Shown here in pieces: positions 45,386 through 55,547 of a stretch of 64,000 bases of DNA. This DNA comes from Stutzerimonas stutzeri (GTDB lineage Bacteria > Pseudomonadota > Gammaproteobacteria > Pseudomonadales > Pseudomonadaceae). The stretch lies in the NCBI GenBank assembly GCA_019056435.1, contig CP077641.1, positions 3,534,001 through 3,598,000 on the forward strand. Reading direction: 5' to 3'. The stretch's first letter is position 1, and the number at the start of each line of letters is the position of its first letter. The notes beneath the pieces were generated by a model. That model had not been told where the DNA came from and did no database searches. It saw only the letters and a list, made by a program, of their open reading frames with translations. The translations under genes were made by a program, and so were the position numbers.

Positions 45386-47587
45386 CTAGACGGCCGTGTT
45401 GGGTTGTTTGGCCTCGGCGTCGCCATTAGTGTGCGATTGTCGATGCGCCTTGCCACGACGCCAGCGTTGCAGCCGCTCGGACCAGGCCAGCGGGCGCTTC
45501 GCACCGTGCGCCTGGCGCCATGCTTCGGCGACGGCGACGCTCGCTTCGGCCAGCGTGGGGTTAAGGTGCACGACCTTGTGCAACTTGTTGAGACCGAGTT
45601 TGTGTTTCATCGCGACCACCAGGACGCCCAAGGCCTCGCTGGCACCATCGCCGACGAAGGTGGCGCCGAGAATCCGGTCACGGCCCTGTTCGGTCAACAC
45701 CTTGACGAAACCCCGGTTACCCGCGCTCAGATAAGCCGTCGCCATGCTTTCGAGCGGAATCAGGGTGACCTCGTACTCCTGTTGCACGGCTTGAGCCTGC
45801 TCCTCGGTCAGGCCGACCATGGCGACTTCGGGAGACGTATAGGCGGCCCTCGGCACCACCCTGTCGCTGACCGCCACACGCCGCAGCCCCGAAAACAAGG
45901 CGTTTCTCGTGGCGAATCCCGCCCGATGCGCCGCTTCATGCGTCGTGGTGTCCGGTCCCGCGACGGCGCCCACGGCGTAGATGTTGGGGTAACGCGTGGC
46001 GAGGTACTCGTCCACTTCCAGGCTGCCGTCTTCACGGGTGCTCAAGCCAAGCGTATCCAGCCCCAGGTCGTCGAGACAGGCCTGACGACCGAGCGCGATC
46101 AGCACGCGATCGAAGCCGACCGCCGGGCTGGCCCCGCCCTCACCCGCTGCACAGATCAACCGATGCGATGCCCCTTCCCGTTCGAATCGCTCTGCGCTGT
46201 GTTGCGGCAGCAACCGGACGCCGTCAGCCTCCAGCGCCTCGGCAATGGCCTGGCGTGCCTGCGGCTCGAAGCCCTCGAGCAATTGCTCCTGCTCGAACAC
46301 CATGGTCACCTGGCAACCCAGCCGCTGCATCGCCTGGGCCAGCTCGCAGGCATTTCCGTCACTGCCAAGGACCAGCAGCCGATCAGGGCGCTCCTGCAGC
46401 TCCCAGAGGTTTTCGGAGGTCAACGGGTCGACCTCATCGATCCCCGGGATCGGTGGCAGATAAGCGTGGCTGCCGGTTGCCAGAATCACGGCACGTGTGG
46501 AGATGGCGCGATCGCCGACCTCCACCGTCCAGGGCGAAGTCAGACGCGCCTCGCCTTCAAGCACCCGCACGCCCATTTCCTCATAGGCATCGACCGTCAC
46601 GCGCGCCTGCGCTTCACCGAGTGTGTGCCGCACCTGCCGCATCACCTTGGCAAAATCGACGTCCGGACACTGCCCCTCTCCAAGCGTGTCGCCTCGGCGC
46701 AGCGCGTGGGTCATGTTTGCCGCACGCATCAGCGCCCGAGCCGGCACGCTGCCGCTGTGCAGAGCGGCACCGCCAAGCTGCCCACGCTCGACCAGCCCAA
46801 CCCGCGCCTTCAACGATGCGGCAATTCGCGCGGCAGTAAGCCCTCCGCTGCCCGCGCCGATGACCAGCAGGTTGTAATCGAAGCCCTTGGGTTTGCTCCA
46901 GCCGCGAAATGCCTTGCGAGCCTTGTACAGCGTCAAGAGCCGCGTAGCCGCCAAGGGGAACACGGCGAGCAGGACCAGGGTGCCGATCATGCTCGGCGAC
47001 AGGATGTCGGAGATCTCGCGAATGCGCGACAGCTGCAACCCGGCATTCACATAGACGACGTTACCGGGCAGCATCCCGGCCTGAGTCGTCCACCAGAAGG
47101 TCCAGATGCCAACGCGCGTCAGCCCCAGCGCCGGATTCAGCAGGACGAAGGGAACGATGGGAATCAGCCGCAGGGAAAACAGGTAAAAGGCGCCATCCCG
47201 CTCCAGACCGCGGTTGATGCTGGCGATCTGTTTGGAGAATCGTCGCTGAACCCAGTCACGCAGAAGAAAACGGCTGATGAGCATCGCGATCAGCGCACCC
47301 AGGTTACTGGCAAAGGACACCAGCAACGTGCCGCCGAGCAACCCGAACAGCGCCCCGGCCAGGATGGTCAGCACCACCGTGCCGGGAAATGACAGTACGG
47401 TCAGCGCAACGTAAGCCGTGAAGAACACGGTCGCCGCCCACCAGGGATGCGCCTGGACCTGATCCCTGAGCGCGCCACTGCGCGACTGGATGGTCTCCAG
47501 CGTCAGGTACTCACCCAGATCGAACCAGAAAAAGCAGACCGCCCCGACGACGAAGGCCAGGACGATCAGGATTCGTGTCAGCTTCAT
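45386..47587 (-). CDS. VTT-domain membrane protein fused to a lipoamide-dehydrogenase-like flavoprotein lacking its redox cysteines
   Basis: 733 residues. Residues 1-225 form a TVP38/TMEM64 (VTT, DedA-like) membrane domain (SFPGTVVLTILAGALFGLLGG). Residues about 235-733 form a pyridine-nucleotide disulfide reductase-like domain: FAD site LLVIGAGSGGLTAARIA, second nucleotide site LLVLGSDGNACELAQAM, and a dimerisation domain. The redox-active C-x4-C motif reads GGAALHSGSVPARAL, so both Cys are replaced (Ala275, Ser280), and the C-terminal catalytic His motif reads HLNPTLAEA, with Asn in place of His. The fusion is known in proteobacteria but here thiol chemistry cannot occur. Confidence 0.87.
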   Translation of the reverse strand: MKLTRILIVLAFVVGAVCFFWFDLGEYLTLETIQSRSGALRDQVQAHPWWAATVFFTAYVALTVLSFPGTVVLTILAGALFGLLGGTLLVSFASNLGALIAMLISRFLLRDWVQRRFSKQIASINRGLERDGAFYLFSLRLIPIVPFVLLNPALGLTRVGIWTFWWTTQAGMLPGNVVYVNAGLQLSRIREISDILSPSMIGTLVLLAVFPLAATRLLTLYKARKAFRGWSKPKGFDYNLLVIGAGSGGLTAARIAASLKARVGLVERGQLGGAALHSGSVPARALMRAANMTHALRRGDTLGEGQCPDVDFAKVMRQVRHTLGEAQARVTVDAYEEMGVRVLEGEARLTSPWTVEVGDRAISTRAVILATGSHAYLPPIPGIDEVDPLTSENLWELQERPDRLLVLGSDGNACELAQAMQRLGCQVTMVFEQEQLLEGFEPQARQAIAEALEADGVRLLPQHSAERFEREGASHRLICAAGEGGASPAVGFDRVLIALGRQACLDDLGLDTLGLSTREDGSLEVDEYLATRYPNIYAVGAVAGPDTTTHEAAHRAGFATRNALFSGLRRVAVSDRVVPRAAYTSPEVAMVGLTEEQAQAVQQEYEVTLIPLESMATAYLSAGNRGFVKVLTEQGRDRILGATFVGDGASEALGVLVVAMKHKLGLNKLHKVVHLNPTLAEASVAVAEAWRQAHGAKRPLAWSERLQRWRRGKAHRQSHTNGDAEAKQPNTAV

Positions 47588-47900
47588 GCGCGCCCTGCCC
47601 TGCGGTCAGCGCAAGCGCCACGGCCCGGGCGCGACGCGGCGCGATCCGGTGAGGCGGCGGTTCGAAATGGGTAGGTCAAGTTACGGCTCTCGTCGGGGTG
47701 CCTAGGTTCGAACCTTCCGGCGCGCCAGTGTTCCGGCCAAGGTGATTGCCAGTGTCAGATCAACCCGGTCGTCATCGGGGCTGAACGTTTGAAAAGGGCG
47801 AATCGTCTACACCCATGCCACAGCGGTTACGACCCTGTAGCTTTCCAGGAACGAACCCGATCCCGGCGAGCGGACCGCCATCACCTGATTGGAGGCCCCG
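47588..47900. promoter_or_regulatory. Divergent intergenic region with a 12-bp palindrome
   Basis: 313 bases between the leftward flavoprotein and the rightward SDR. AGGTTCGAACCT at 47704-47715 is a perfect palindrome and may be an operator. No ORF with a domain is seen; the RBS GGAGG for the SDR lies at its right edge. Confidence 0.4.
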
Positions 47901-48917
47901 ATGCAATCGGACGACCACATCCCCTCGCGCCGCCGCCTGCTTATCCAGGGCGCGGCCGCCACACTCGCAGCAGGCGTGGCGACACCCGTGTTTGCGCAAT
48001 CTTCTTCCGGCGCGGCGCCCGCATCGAACAACCCCGCCCCGATGCGTGATCCCACCCAGCTCTACGCGCAGCCCCCGTTCAAAGAGCAGAAACAGCCATG
48101 GCCCGGGCTCGCCCGTGACATGGAGCCCCGCCCCGATCACGGCGAAGACAGCTACCAGGGCAGCAACCGCCTGGCCGGGCGCAAAGCGCTGATCACCGGT
48201 GGGGACTCCGGCATCGGCCGCGCCGCTGCCATCGCCTATGCACGCGAGGGAGCGGACGTTGCGATCAACTACCTGCCTGACGAGGAGCCGGATGCCCAGG
48301 CCGTTGTCGAGTTGATTCGTCAGGCCGGCCGCAAGGCTGTGGCGCTGCCCGGCGACATTCGCGATGAAGGCTTCTGCCGCCGCCTGATCGACCAGGCCGT
48401 CGAGCAACTGGGCGGCCTGGACATTCTGGTCAACAACGCCGCGCGGCAGCAGAGTCACGCGTCGATCCTCGATATCAGCAACGAACAGTTCGACTGGACG
48501 CTGAAGACCAACCTGTACGCCATGTTCTGGATCACCAAGGCCGCGGTGCCGCACATGCCACCAGGGTCGGCGATCATCAACACCTCGTCGGTGACGACCT
48601 ACGATCCGCCGGTCAACCTGCTGGATTACTCGATGACCAAGGCTGGTATCGTGAATTTCAGCAAGGGGCTGGCCAAACAGCTCATCGAGAAGGGCATCCG
48701 CGTGAACGCCGTCGCGCCCGGGCCGTTCTGGACGCCGCTGCAGGTGGCGGGTGGGCAAACCATGGAGAACCTCAAGACCTTTGGTAAGGACACGCCCATG
48801 GGGCGCCCCGGCCAACCGGCAGAGATTGCCCCGCTTTACGTACAGTTGGCTTCGACCGAGGCCAGCTACGTCACCGGGCAGGTGTTCGGTGCGTCCGGCG
48901 GCAATGGTCAGCCTTGA
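47901..48917 (+). CDS. Tat-exported short-chain dehydrogenase/reductase (YghA-like)
   Basis: 338 residues from the ATG at 47901 with GGAGG five bases upstream. A twin-arginine leader (SRRRLLIQGAAATLAAGVATPVFA) should direct it to the periplasm. The SDR core follows: cofactor motif TGGDSGIGRAAA, NNAA, catalytic Ser in INTSSVTTY and Tyr-Lys in YSMTKAG. Similar enzymes reduce aldehydes; this one sits in a stress-type region as in P. aeruginosa. Confidence 0.87.
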   Translation: MQSDDHIPSRRRLLIQGAAATLAAGVATPVFAQSSSGAAPASNNPAPMRDPTQLYAQPPFKEQKQPWPGLARDMEPRPDHGEDSYQGSNRLAGRKALITGGDSGIGRAAAIAYAREGADVAINYLPDEEPDAQAVVELIRQAGRKAVALPGDIRDEGFCRRLIDQAVEQLGGLDILVNNAARQQSHASILDISNEQFDWTLKTNLYAMFWITKAAVPHMPPGSAIINTSSVTTYDPPVNLLDYSMTKAGIVNFSKGLAKQLIEKGIRVNAVAPGPFWTPLQVAGGQTMENLKTFGKDTPMGRPGQPAEIAPLYVQLASTEASYVTGQVFGASGGNGQP

Positions 48918-48958
48918 CGATCAGGTGGCAGCACGGCAGCGGGGTCGCCTCATGCCCC

Positions 48959-49357
48959 TCTGGCCGAATAAATTCGGCCCTACAGGTCCGCTAACCAGTC
49001 GGGCCGTGTACCTGTAGGGGCGAATTTATTCGCCCAACATGCCCCCACCCGGCACCGTGCCGAAACTTGTACCCCGCTGGCCGAATAAATTCGGCCCTAC
49101 AGGCCTGTCGATCGGTCGGGCCGCATGGTCCCTCCCGGCACCGGGTCGAAACCCGTACTCCGCTGGCCGAATAAATTCGGCCCTACAGCCTGCCAACCGG
49201 TCGGGCCACATGCACCGTAGGGGCGAATTCATTCGCCCAACATGGTCCCACTCGGCACCGTGCCGAAACCCGTATTCCGCTGGCCGAATAAATTCGGCCC
49301 TACAGGCCTGCCAACCGATCAGGCCGCATGCACTGCAGGGGCGAATTCATTCGCCCG
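48959..49357. repeat. REP/BIME-like palindrome array
   Basis: Four copies of a unit beginning CTGGCCGAATAAATTCGGCC, at about 48959, 49077, 49162 and 49280, separated by about 85-120 bases. Units 1, 3 and 4 are followed by the inverted partner GTAGGGGCGAATT-N-ATTCGCCC (at about 49016, 49217 and 49337); unit 2 lacks this partner. Each half folds as a hairpin (GCCGAAT/ATTCGGC; GGGCGAAT/ATTCGCCC), and the pair is flanked by the inverted CCTACAGG/CCTGTAGG. This is the organisation of Pseudomonas REP pairs between convergent genes. Confidence 0.8.
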
Positions 49358-51910
49358 TCGTGGCCCGACCGGCAGCTTTCATACCCAGCTGTTCACGCAT
49401 CTGCGCGGTGATCTTCTGCTGCGTTTCTGCGATCGTCGCCCAAGGGTCATCACCGCCCTGCTCTTCCAGGCGCGGGATCAGGTTGCGGATCGTCCAGAGG
49501 TTGGCGCCCTTGAGTTCGGCCAGCTCATCGCGATGGATCGGCACCGACACACCCAGCCCCTCCCGCGCCCTGACCGAATAGGCCGCCACCGTACTGGCGC
49601 CCTGCCCGTTGCGCAGATAGTCGATGAAGATGCGTCCGACACGATTCTTCGGCCCGCTCACAGCTGAAAAATGCTGCGGCATGAGCTTGGCCATGTACTG
49701 CGCGATCGCCTGGCTGAAAGCCTTCACCTCGGCCCAGCCATGCACAGGCTCGAGTGGAACCACGACGTGCAGTCCCTTGCCGCCACTGGTCTTCAGGAAG
49801 GACCGCAGGCCGATCTCGTCCAGCAGCGTCTGGGTCAGCTGCGTGGCTTCGATCATGCGCTTCCAGGGCAGGGCCGGGTCCGGGTCGAGGTCGAGGACGA
49901 AGCGATCCGGATGATCCAGCGCAGGGGCCACGGCATTCCAGACGTGCAGTTCGATGGTGCCCATCTGCGCCGCGCCGACCAGTGCTTCAGGGCTCTCGAT
50001 GGTCATGAGCGCCGCGTGTTCGGGATAGAGCGCGGGGTCCAGCTGGTTGATATGCGGGATGCTCAGCTTTTCGGCATGCTTCTGGAAAAACAGCTCGCCG
50101 GCGATGCCTTCCGGGGCGCGCACCAGCGCCAGCGGGCGTTGCTGCAGATGCGGCAGCGCCCAAGGCGCAACCTCCGCGTAATAGCGCACCAGTTCCATCT
50201 TGGTCGCTCCGATGGAGGCGTCGATGATCCGCTCCGGGTTGGAAATCTTGATTTTGCCGGCTGGGCGCTCGGCTGCAGAGGGGTCGCCCGGGAGCGGCCC
50301 CGGCTGGCCGGGCGCTCATGGGTGATAGCCTCGGCCGGCTTGTCGTTGCGCAGCCCATGGAATACCGAGTGACGAACGACGCCCTGACGCGTCATCTCGG
50401 CGTAGGCGACTTCGCACATCAGCTCCGGTTTCAGCCAGTGCGCACCGCGCACGTCAGCGGCGGGTGGTGCCTTGTCGAGCGGGTGCTTGTCGACCTTCAG
50501 CGGTTCGAGCTTGGCGTGCAGGCTCTTCAGCGTGGCCTGATTGAAGCCGGTGCCCACCTTGCCCGCGTAATGCAGCTTGCCGTTGTCGTCATGCAACCCG
50601 AGCAGCAACGCCCCGAACCCACTACGTGCGCCCTTGGGATCGGTGTAGCCGACGATGACGAACTCCTGGCGATTCTTGCATTTGATCTTGATCCAGCTGC
50701 TGCTGCGCCGAGACACATATCCGCTTCCGGCGCGCTTGGCGATCAGCCCCTCGAGGCGCATCTGGCAGGCGCTTTCGAGCATGCTTTCCGGGTCTTCGCT
50801 GAAGTCCGCGGAGAAGCGCAGCAATTCGCTCTCGTTCGCCTCGAGCAGCGCGCCCAGGGCGGCGCGGCGGGCCTCGAGCGGTACTTCGCGCAGGTCGTGG
50901 CCATTGAGATAGGGAACGTCGAACAGGTAGTAGACGATCTGGCCGCTACGGCCCGCCTCGAAGGCGTTCTGCAGGGCCTGAAAGTCTGGCGTGCCCTCCT
51001 CGTCCAGCACCACCACTTCGCCGTCGAGCCAGGCGGACTCGAGTCCCAGCCCGGCAAGCGCCTCGGCCTGCTGAGGCATCTTGGCCGTCCAGTCGTGCCC
51101 GTTGCGGGTGAACAACTGCACCTTGCCCGAATCGATACGAGCCATGATCCGGTAACCATCGAACTTGATCTCGTATCGCCAGTCGCCGTCGGGGACCGAC
51201 TCGACCAGTGTGGCCAGCTGCGGCTTGAATTGCTCGGGCAGCGCAGCCGGCTTGGCGCCGACCAGCGTCTGGTCACTGTCCTGGCGACGCCGCGCCGCGG
51301 GCTTTCTGATCGGTTTCGGTGGCGTCGTGGCCTCGGTCTTGCCTCGTTTGCGCGGGATCAGTGTCCGCTCGCTGAGGACGCTGTCCGGCAGTTCGCGAAC
51401 GATTTCGTACTCGGCCTCGGGCCGCGCGGCTTCGTCGTTGGACTTGATCAGAAACCACTGCTCCTTGCCGCCGTCCATGCGGGTCCGGACGAGGTTCCAG
51501 CTGCCGCTGAGCTTCTCACCTTCGAGGCGAAACTTGAGCTTGCCCTTGCGATAGCCTTCCTCGGGATCGCCCTCAGGCATCCAGACGCCGCGATCCCAGA
51601 CGATGACGTCACCGGCACCGTAGTGTCCGGCGGGAATCGTCCCTTCGAAGGTGGCGTACTCCAGCGGGTGATCCTCGACGTGCACGGCCAGGCGCCTGGA
51701 CTTCGGGTCCAGCGAGGGTCCCTTGGGCACTGCCCAGCTTTTCAGCGTGCCGTCCAGCTCCAGGCGAAAGTCGTAATGCAAGCGCGTGGCGTCGTGCTTC
51801 TGTATGCAGTACTGCAACGCGCCCTTCTTGCGGCGTTTCGACCCACTGCTGGCGCCCGGTTCGGGCGTGGCGGAAAAGTCGCGCTTGCGGTTGTACTCAT
51901 CGAGGGCCAT
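49347..51910 (-). CDS. ligD: ATP-dependent DNA ligase D (PE-Lig-Pol order), frameshifted as read
   Basis: 854 residues when joined. N-terminal 3'-phosphoesterase domain (KHDATRLHYDFRLEL and HPLEYATFEGTIPAGHYGAG), central ligase domain with the adenylation Lys in YEIKFDGYR and the OB fold, and C-terminal polymerase/primase domain with metal ligands in FVLDLDPDPALPWKRM. The order matches Pseudomonas LigD, which acts with Ku in non-homologous end joining. The break is in a G run at about 50298-50301; one more G restores GPLPGDPSAAERPAGKIKISNPERIID. The stop codon (49347-49349) lies inside the last REP hairpin. Confidence 0.87.
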
Positions 51911-51928
51911 GGCACGCCTCCCGACGGC

Positions 51929-52249
51929 TTATTCGATTTCGCCGGGGTCCGAGGCGCTGTCTGTCGGGCCGCCGTGGCTGGAGTGCCGGCCCGGCTCGAC
52001 CGACGGATCGTCTGCCGATTCGTCCACGTCCGCCTCACTGCCCTTGAGCGTTTTCACGGGCTTGCCGTCCTCGGTGACCGTTCTGCCCTGGCTATCGGTA
52101 CGCGTCTCGACCTCTTCCTGTGGGGTGGGGTTGCCCATCGGGCTCGGCCGGGCGCCCCGCTCCGATTCAGGCGTGCCGGCGGGCCACTGGGCAAATGCCG
52201 CCCCGGTGAACACTCCGGTGAGCGCTACGGCTGCAATGACTTTTTTCAT
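51929..52249 (-). CDS. Small periplasmic protein of unknown function
   Basis: 106 residues from the ATG at 52249 with GGAGAACG upstream. A signal peptide (MKKVIAAVALTGVFTGAAFA) is followed by a very polar, proline/glutamate-rich region (PTPQEEVETRTDSQG, EADVDESADDPSVEP) likely to be disordered. I do not recognise the family. It lies 19 bases upstream of ligD on the same strand and may be co-transcribed with it. Confidence 0.65.
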   Translation of the reverse strand: MKKVIAAVALTGVFTGAAFAQWPAGTPESERGARPSPMGNPTPQEEVETRTDSQGRTVTEDGKPVKTLKGSEADVDESADDPSVEPGRHSSHGGPTDSASDPGEIE

Positions 52250-52482
52250 GATCGTTCTCCATTCTGGCATTCGCCCATTTGGCGTGAATCAGGCGCTAGC
52301 TGTCTGAAATGCAAGGGTTTTGACCCTCCTACGCGTCCGGCATGCGTCCACGAGCCGCAGAACGTTCAGCCGACGGGGTGTTTACAACCAAACACAGCCT
52401 GCTAGCGTTCATATTTGCCGAGCTGCCAACGGAACCGCGAAGCGAGGCGGGTTGTGACAACTGACAGCGGGAGGAAAAGGCC

Positions 52483-52761
52483 ATGGTTTCACGTCTACCT
52501 TTGTTGACCATAGAAAATATCCTTCGTGATCAACTCCAGCCCTTCCGTTGCGACTGTCAGGTTCAGGATGAAAGCCGCGTCACCGTACGGCTCTATGACG
52601 AGCACGACGACGCCGAGCAACTCACCGTTTTTGGAATCACCGATGAGCAATGCCAGAACGCCGACGACCTGATCCGGTTGGCCCAGGAGCTCCGTTTCGA
52701 GCTGCATGCGACCCGCAGCGCCATGCTCGCCGCACCGCCGGCCAAAAGCGCCGGCGGCTAG
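52483..52761 (+). CDS. DUF1652 family small protein
   Basis: 92 residues from an ATG with GGGAGGA upstream. It matches the Pseudomonas DUF1652 pattern: IENILRDQLQPFRCDCQV, then VTVRLYDEHDDAEQLTVFGIT and LAQELRFELHA. Function unknown; members cluster with stress-response genes. Confidence 0.78.
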   Translation: MVSRLPLLTIENILRDQLQPFRCDCQVQDESRVTVRLYDEHDDAEQLTVFGITDEQCQNADDLIRLAQELRFELHATRSAMLAAPPAKSAGG

Positions 52762-52771
52762 CGACCTTTCT

Positions 52772-53302
52772 CTAGCGCTTGGCCTCGGTATGGGGCGTCT
52801 CGGCCCGGGTCAGGTAGGCCTGGGTCAGCTGCGCGAGATGGCTGCGCATCCACTCGGCCATGGCGACCTCCTCACCCAGGATGCGCGTACAGATCTCTTT
52901 CGTTTCGGTATCGCCTACCGCCTCAGCGGCGGCAATGAGAATTTCATAGGACGCGATTTCCAGGTTCTCGAACACGTAGCCCATCTGCGCGCCCTTGACG
53001 ATCTCGTCGTTGACCATCATTCCGCCCATGGCCTGCCCCATCGCCATCATCTTGCCGCCCAGGTCCTTGAAGCCTGAATAGGACTTGTCGTAACGCTGCA
53101 GGCAGCTTTCGATCAACTTGGCCTGGTTCTGGGTTTCCTGAATGTGCTGCTCGATGCGCGCCTTGAGATCTGGATAGTGCTCGATGCGGCTGGCTTGCTT
53201 GTTCAGCATGGTTTCGGCCTGAGCCTCCATGGCGTGGGCATCACGCAGCCATTCGATCAGTCGTTCGATACGGATGTCGTTACCGGTTTGTGCACTCTGC
53301 AT
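52772..53302 (-). CDS. DUF892 (YciE/YciF-type) ferritin-like protein
   Basis: 176 residues from the ATG at 53302 with GGGAG nine bases upstream. Four-helix bundle pattern: LIEWLRDAHAMEAQAETML, AKLIESCLQRY, FENLEIASYEILIAAAEAVGD and EEVAMAEWMRSHLAQL. The Glu/His residues are those of the ferritin-like DUF892 family, induced under osmotic or general stress. Convergent with the DUF1652 gene. Confidence 0.82.
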   Translation of the reverse strand: MQSAQTGNDIRIERLIEWLRDAHAMEAQAETMLNKQASRIEHYPDLKARIEQHIQETQNQAKLIESCLQRYDKSYSGFKDLGGKMMAMGQAMGGMMVNDEIVKGAQMGYVFENLEIASYEILIAAAEAVGDTETKEICTRILGEEVAMAEWMRSHLAQLTQAYLTRAETPHTEAKR

Positions 53303-53570
53303 GGTGTTGATCTCCCAAGTGGTCATGAGCTCTCGGCCCTTGTTAGGTGGAAAGCGGTGGACCAGCAGGAGTTCAATCACCCGATGAGTGCGTACGACAC
53401 CCTGCGCCGTGAACTTTGCGGAGTGAGCCCAGTCATCAGCTAGGGTCCGGCACAAGCGGTACGGCAACGGCCCGTGGCGCCAGGCACACGAGCGAGACGA
53501 GCGTGTTCCGGCACGCTCCCTGCCTTCGAACCTGGATGGGAGCAGTCTTATCGAATCCTTCGCTTTCCTG

Positions 53571-54810
53571 ATGCAGTGGGAGAATTACATCACCCAGCCA
53601 GCGCTGCGCGTGCTGGTCGCAGCGACCGTGGTGGTGCTTCTGCTCAGCGTGTTCAGCCGCGTGCTGACCGCCATCATGATGCGCCTGGGGCGCGGTTTCC
53701 TCTTTACCAAAGCCGTTTCCGAGCAGCTGGAAAAGCCCGTCAGGGTGCTGCTGCCGCTGCTGGGTCTACAGGCGGTACTCACGGCCGCCAGCGGCGACCT
53801 TGCGCTCGTCCGCTGGCACGGCGCCTGACCCTGCTGCTGATCATCGGCTGTTTCACCTGGCTGGCGATGAGACTGCTGCGCGGCGTCGAACAGGCCATAC
53901 GCTTGAAGAACCCGGTGGATGTGACCGACAACCTCCGGGCCCGGCAAATCCAGACGCAGTCTCGAGTGCTGCTGCGTACGCTGAGCTTCTTCATCCTGCT
54001 CATCGGTGCCGCCGGGATGCTGATGACCTTTCCGGGGCACGGCAGTTCGGTGCCAGCCTCCTCGCCTCTGCCGGCCTGGCCGGCCTGGCCGTCGGTTTCG
54101 CCGCCCGCCCGGTGCTGGGTAACCTCATCGCCGGGATGCAGATCGCCATTACCCAGCCGATCCGCCTGGACGATGTCGTAATCGTCGAAAACGAGTGGGG
54201 GCGGATCGAGGAAATCACCGGCACCTACGTCATCGTGCGGATCTGGGACGATCGCCGTCTCGTGGTGCCCCTGCAGTACTTCATCGAGAAACCCTTCCAG
54301 AACTGGACGCGACGCAACTCCAGCATCATCGGCTCGGTATTTTTCTGGGTCGACTACTCCCTCCCGCTGGAACCCCTGCGCGAGGAACTACGACGGCTGT
54401 GTCAGGAGGTGCCAGAGCTGTGGGACGGTCGTGTGATCGTGCTGCAGGTGACCGACACCAGCGAAAAATCCATCCAGTTGCGTGTGCTGGTCAGCTCGCC
54501 GGACTCTTCGCGCAACTGGGATCTGCGCTGCCATCTGCGCGAAAATCTGATCGGCTTCATCCAGCGCCAGTACCCGCAATGCCTGCCGCAGCTGCGCGCC
54601 GACCTCAGCGTGGGCCAGAAGCAAGCCGTGGATCGCTCAACCCCTGACCATGTCGAGCCGGAGCGCCAGCCCCCGTGTGACGCGCCGCAAGATGGCGCAC
54701 CGGCAACGTGCGGCTGCGGGGTTTCGGTGCACCCGAGCGAGGACGTCACCTCACGCCTTCTCCTGCAGCTTGCGGCGCAGTTGCTCGTACTTGGCCGGCA
54801 ACTGCTCTAG
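53571..54810 (+). CDS. MscS family mechanosensitive channel, two frameshifts as read
   Basis: About 413 residues when joined. N-terminal transmembrane helices (VLVAATVVVLLLSVFSRVL), a second membrane part (TLLLIIGCFTWLAMRLL) and the MscS pore/beta region GLAVGFAARPVLGNLIAGMQIAITQPIRLDDVV. Breaks are near 53800 (one base missing; restored as LALVPLARRLTLLL) and in a G run at about 54040-54045 (restored as FPGARQFGASLLA). The C-terminal tail is uncertain because it overlaps the opposing gene by 60 bases. The start may lie a little upstream of 53571. Confidence 0.78.
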
Positions 54811-55250
54811 CCCGTATCTCGCCGCCTGCTTGCGGATCGAGACCCGATCGCCCTCGAACTGAACCGTCTCGCTAAGACTGACCTGGCGTTCACCTTGCAT
54901 CAGTGCAAAGGCATAGCACTGGGTACCGCCTTCGTCCTCTTCGTTGTCGTCGGCGACCCCGTGTTGGCGATGGCGATGTCGGCGACGCTGGCATTCAGCG
55001 CACCGATGGCCATTTCGGTAGCCACTTCCTCGCTGGTCAGGCCGAAGGTTTCGATGGTTTCAAAGCTCACATGCAGCAACCGGTTCTTCGCCTTGGGTGA
55101 ATAGACGACGAACCCGCTGTCGAGCACCTGGCCACAGCCCGGGATGTCGCCCAACAACGAGGCCATCAGGCCACAGGTGCAGGATTCGGCAGTGGTCAAT
55201 TTCATCTGCTTGTCACTCAGAAACCGCACGATTTCAGCAAGGTCTTGCAT
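54751..55250 (-). CDS. CinA C-terminal family amidase (PncC-like), frameshifted as read
   Basis: 166 residues when joined. The catalytic segment is KLTTAESCTCGLMASLLGDIPG (Ser-Cys region of the nicotinamide-nucleotide amidase fold) and GFVVYSPKAKNRLLHV. The break is in a C run at 54957-54960; one more base restores NTGVADDNEEDEGGTQCYAFALMQG and a stop at 54751-54753. Stand-alone CinA-C proteins deamidate nicotinamide mononucleotide. It is convergent to the MscS gene, with which it overlaps. Confidence 0.78.
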
Positions 55251-55547
55251 TGGCTTTGCTCCGGCTCACGCCCAAAGAACGTATCTGTCTGGTCAGGTTT
55301 GGGAGCGAACCCCAAATCGTAAAGTTCCCGGCCACTTCCTTCCGGCGGAAATTGAGAACTTATTCACAGCCCCCGGTCTTCTTTCAAGGTAGGGCCAACG
55401 CAGCTCTACGCCGCGGCTCCCGCGGTCTCCAAGAACGTTTTCACACCTTGCCGTGCTCATGGTTTTGCAGCGCTCCGATGAGGGCTGTGTGGGAGAAATG
55501 TGCTCGTAACTGACCTGGCCAGGGGCCGGTCATTGGGGAGAAGTGCT

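Noticed and set aside
45314..47392. 692-codon frame antisense to the flavoprotein gene
   Set aside because: No domain; opposite strand to a clear FAD-binding protein.
47690..47730. tRNA fragment or attachment site, because of GGTTCGAACC followed by a CCA-like end
   Set aside because: No acceptor, D or anticodon arm can be built; the T-arm resemblance is explained by the palindrome.
48959..49357. CRISPR array
   Set aside because: Spacing of repeats is irregular, units are inverted pairs of hairpins, intervening sequences are similar to each other, and no cas gene is near.
50318..52405. 695-codon frame antisense to ligD
   Set aside because: No domain; lies opposite well-supported phosphoesterase and ligase motifs.
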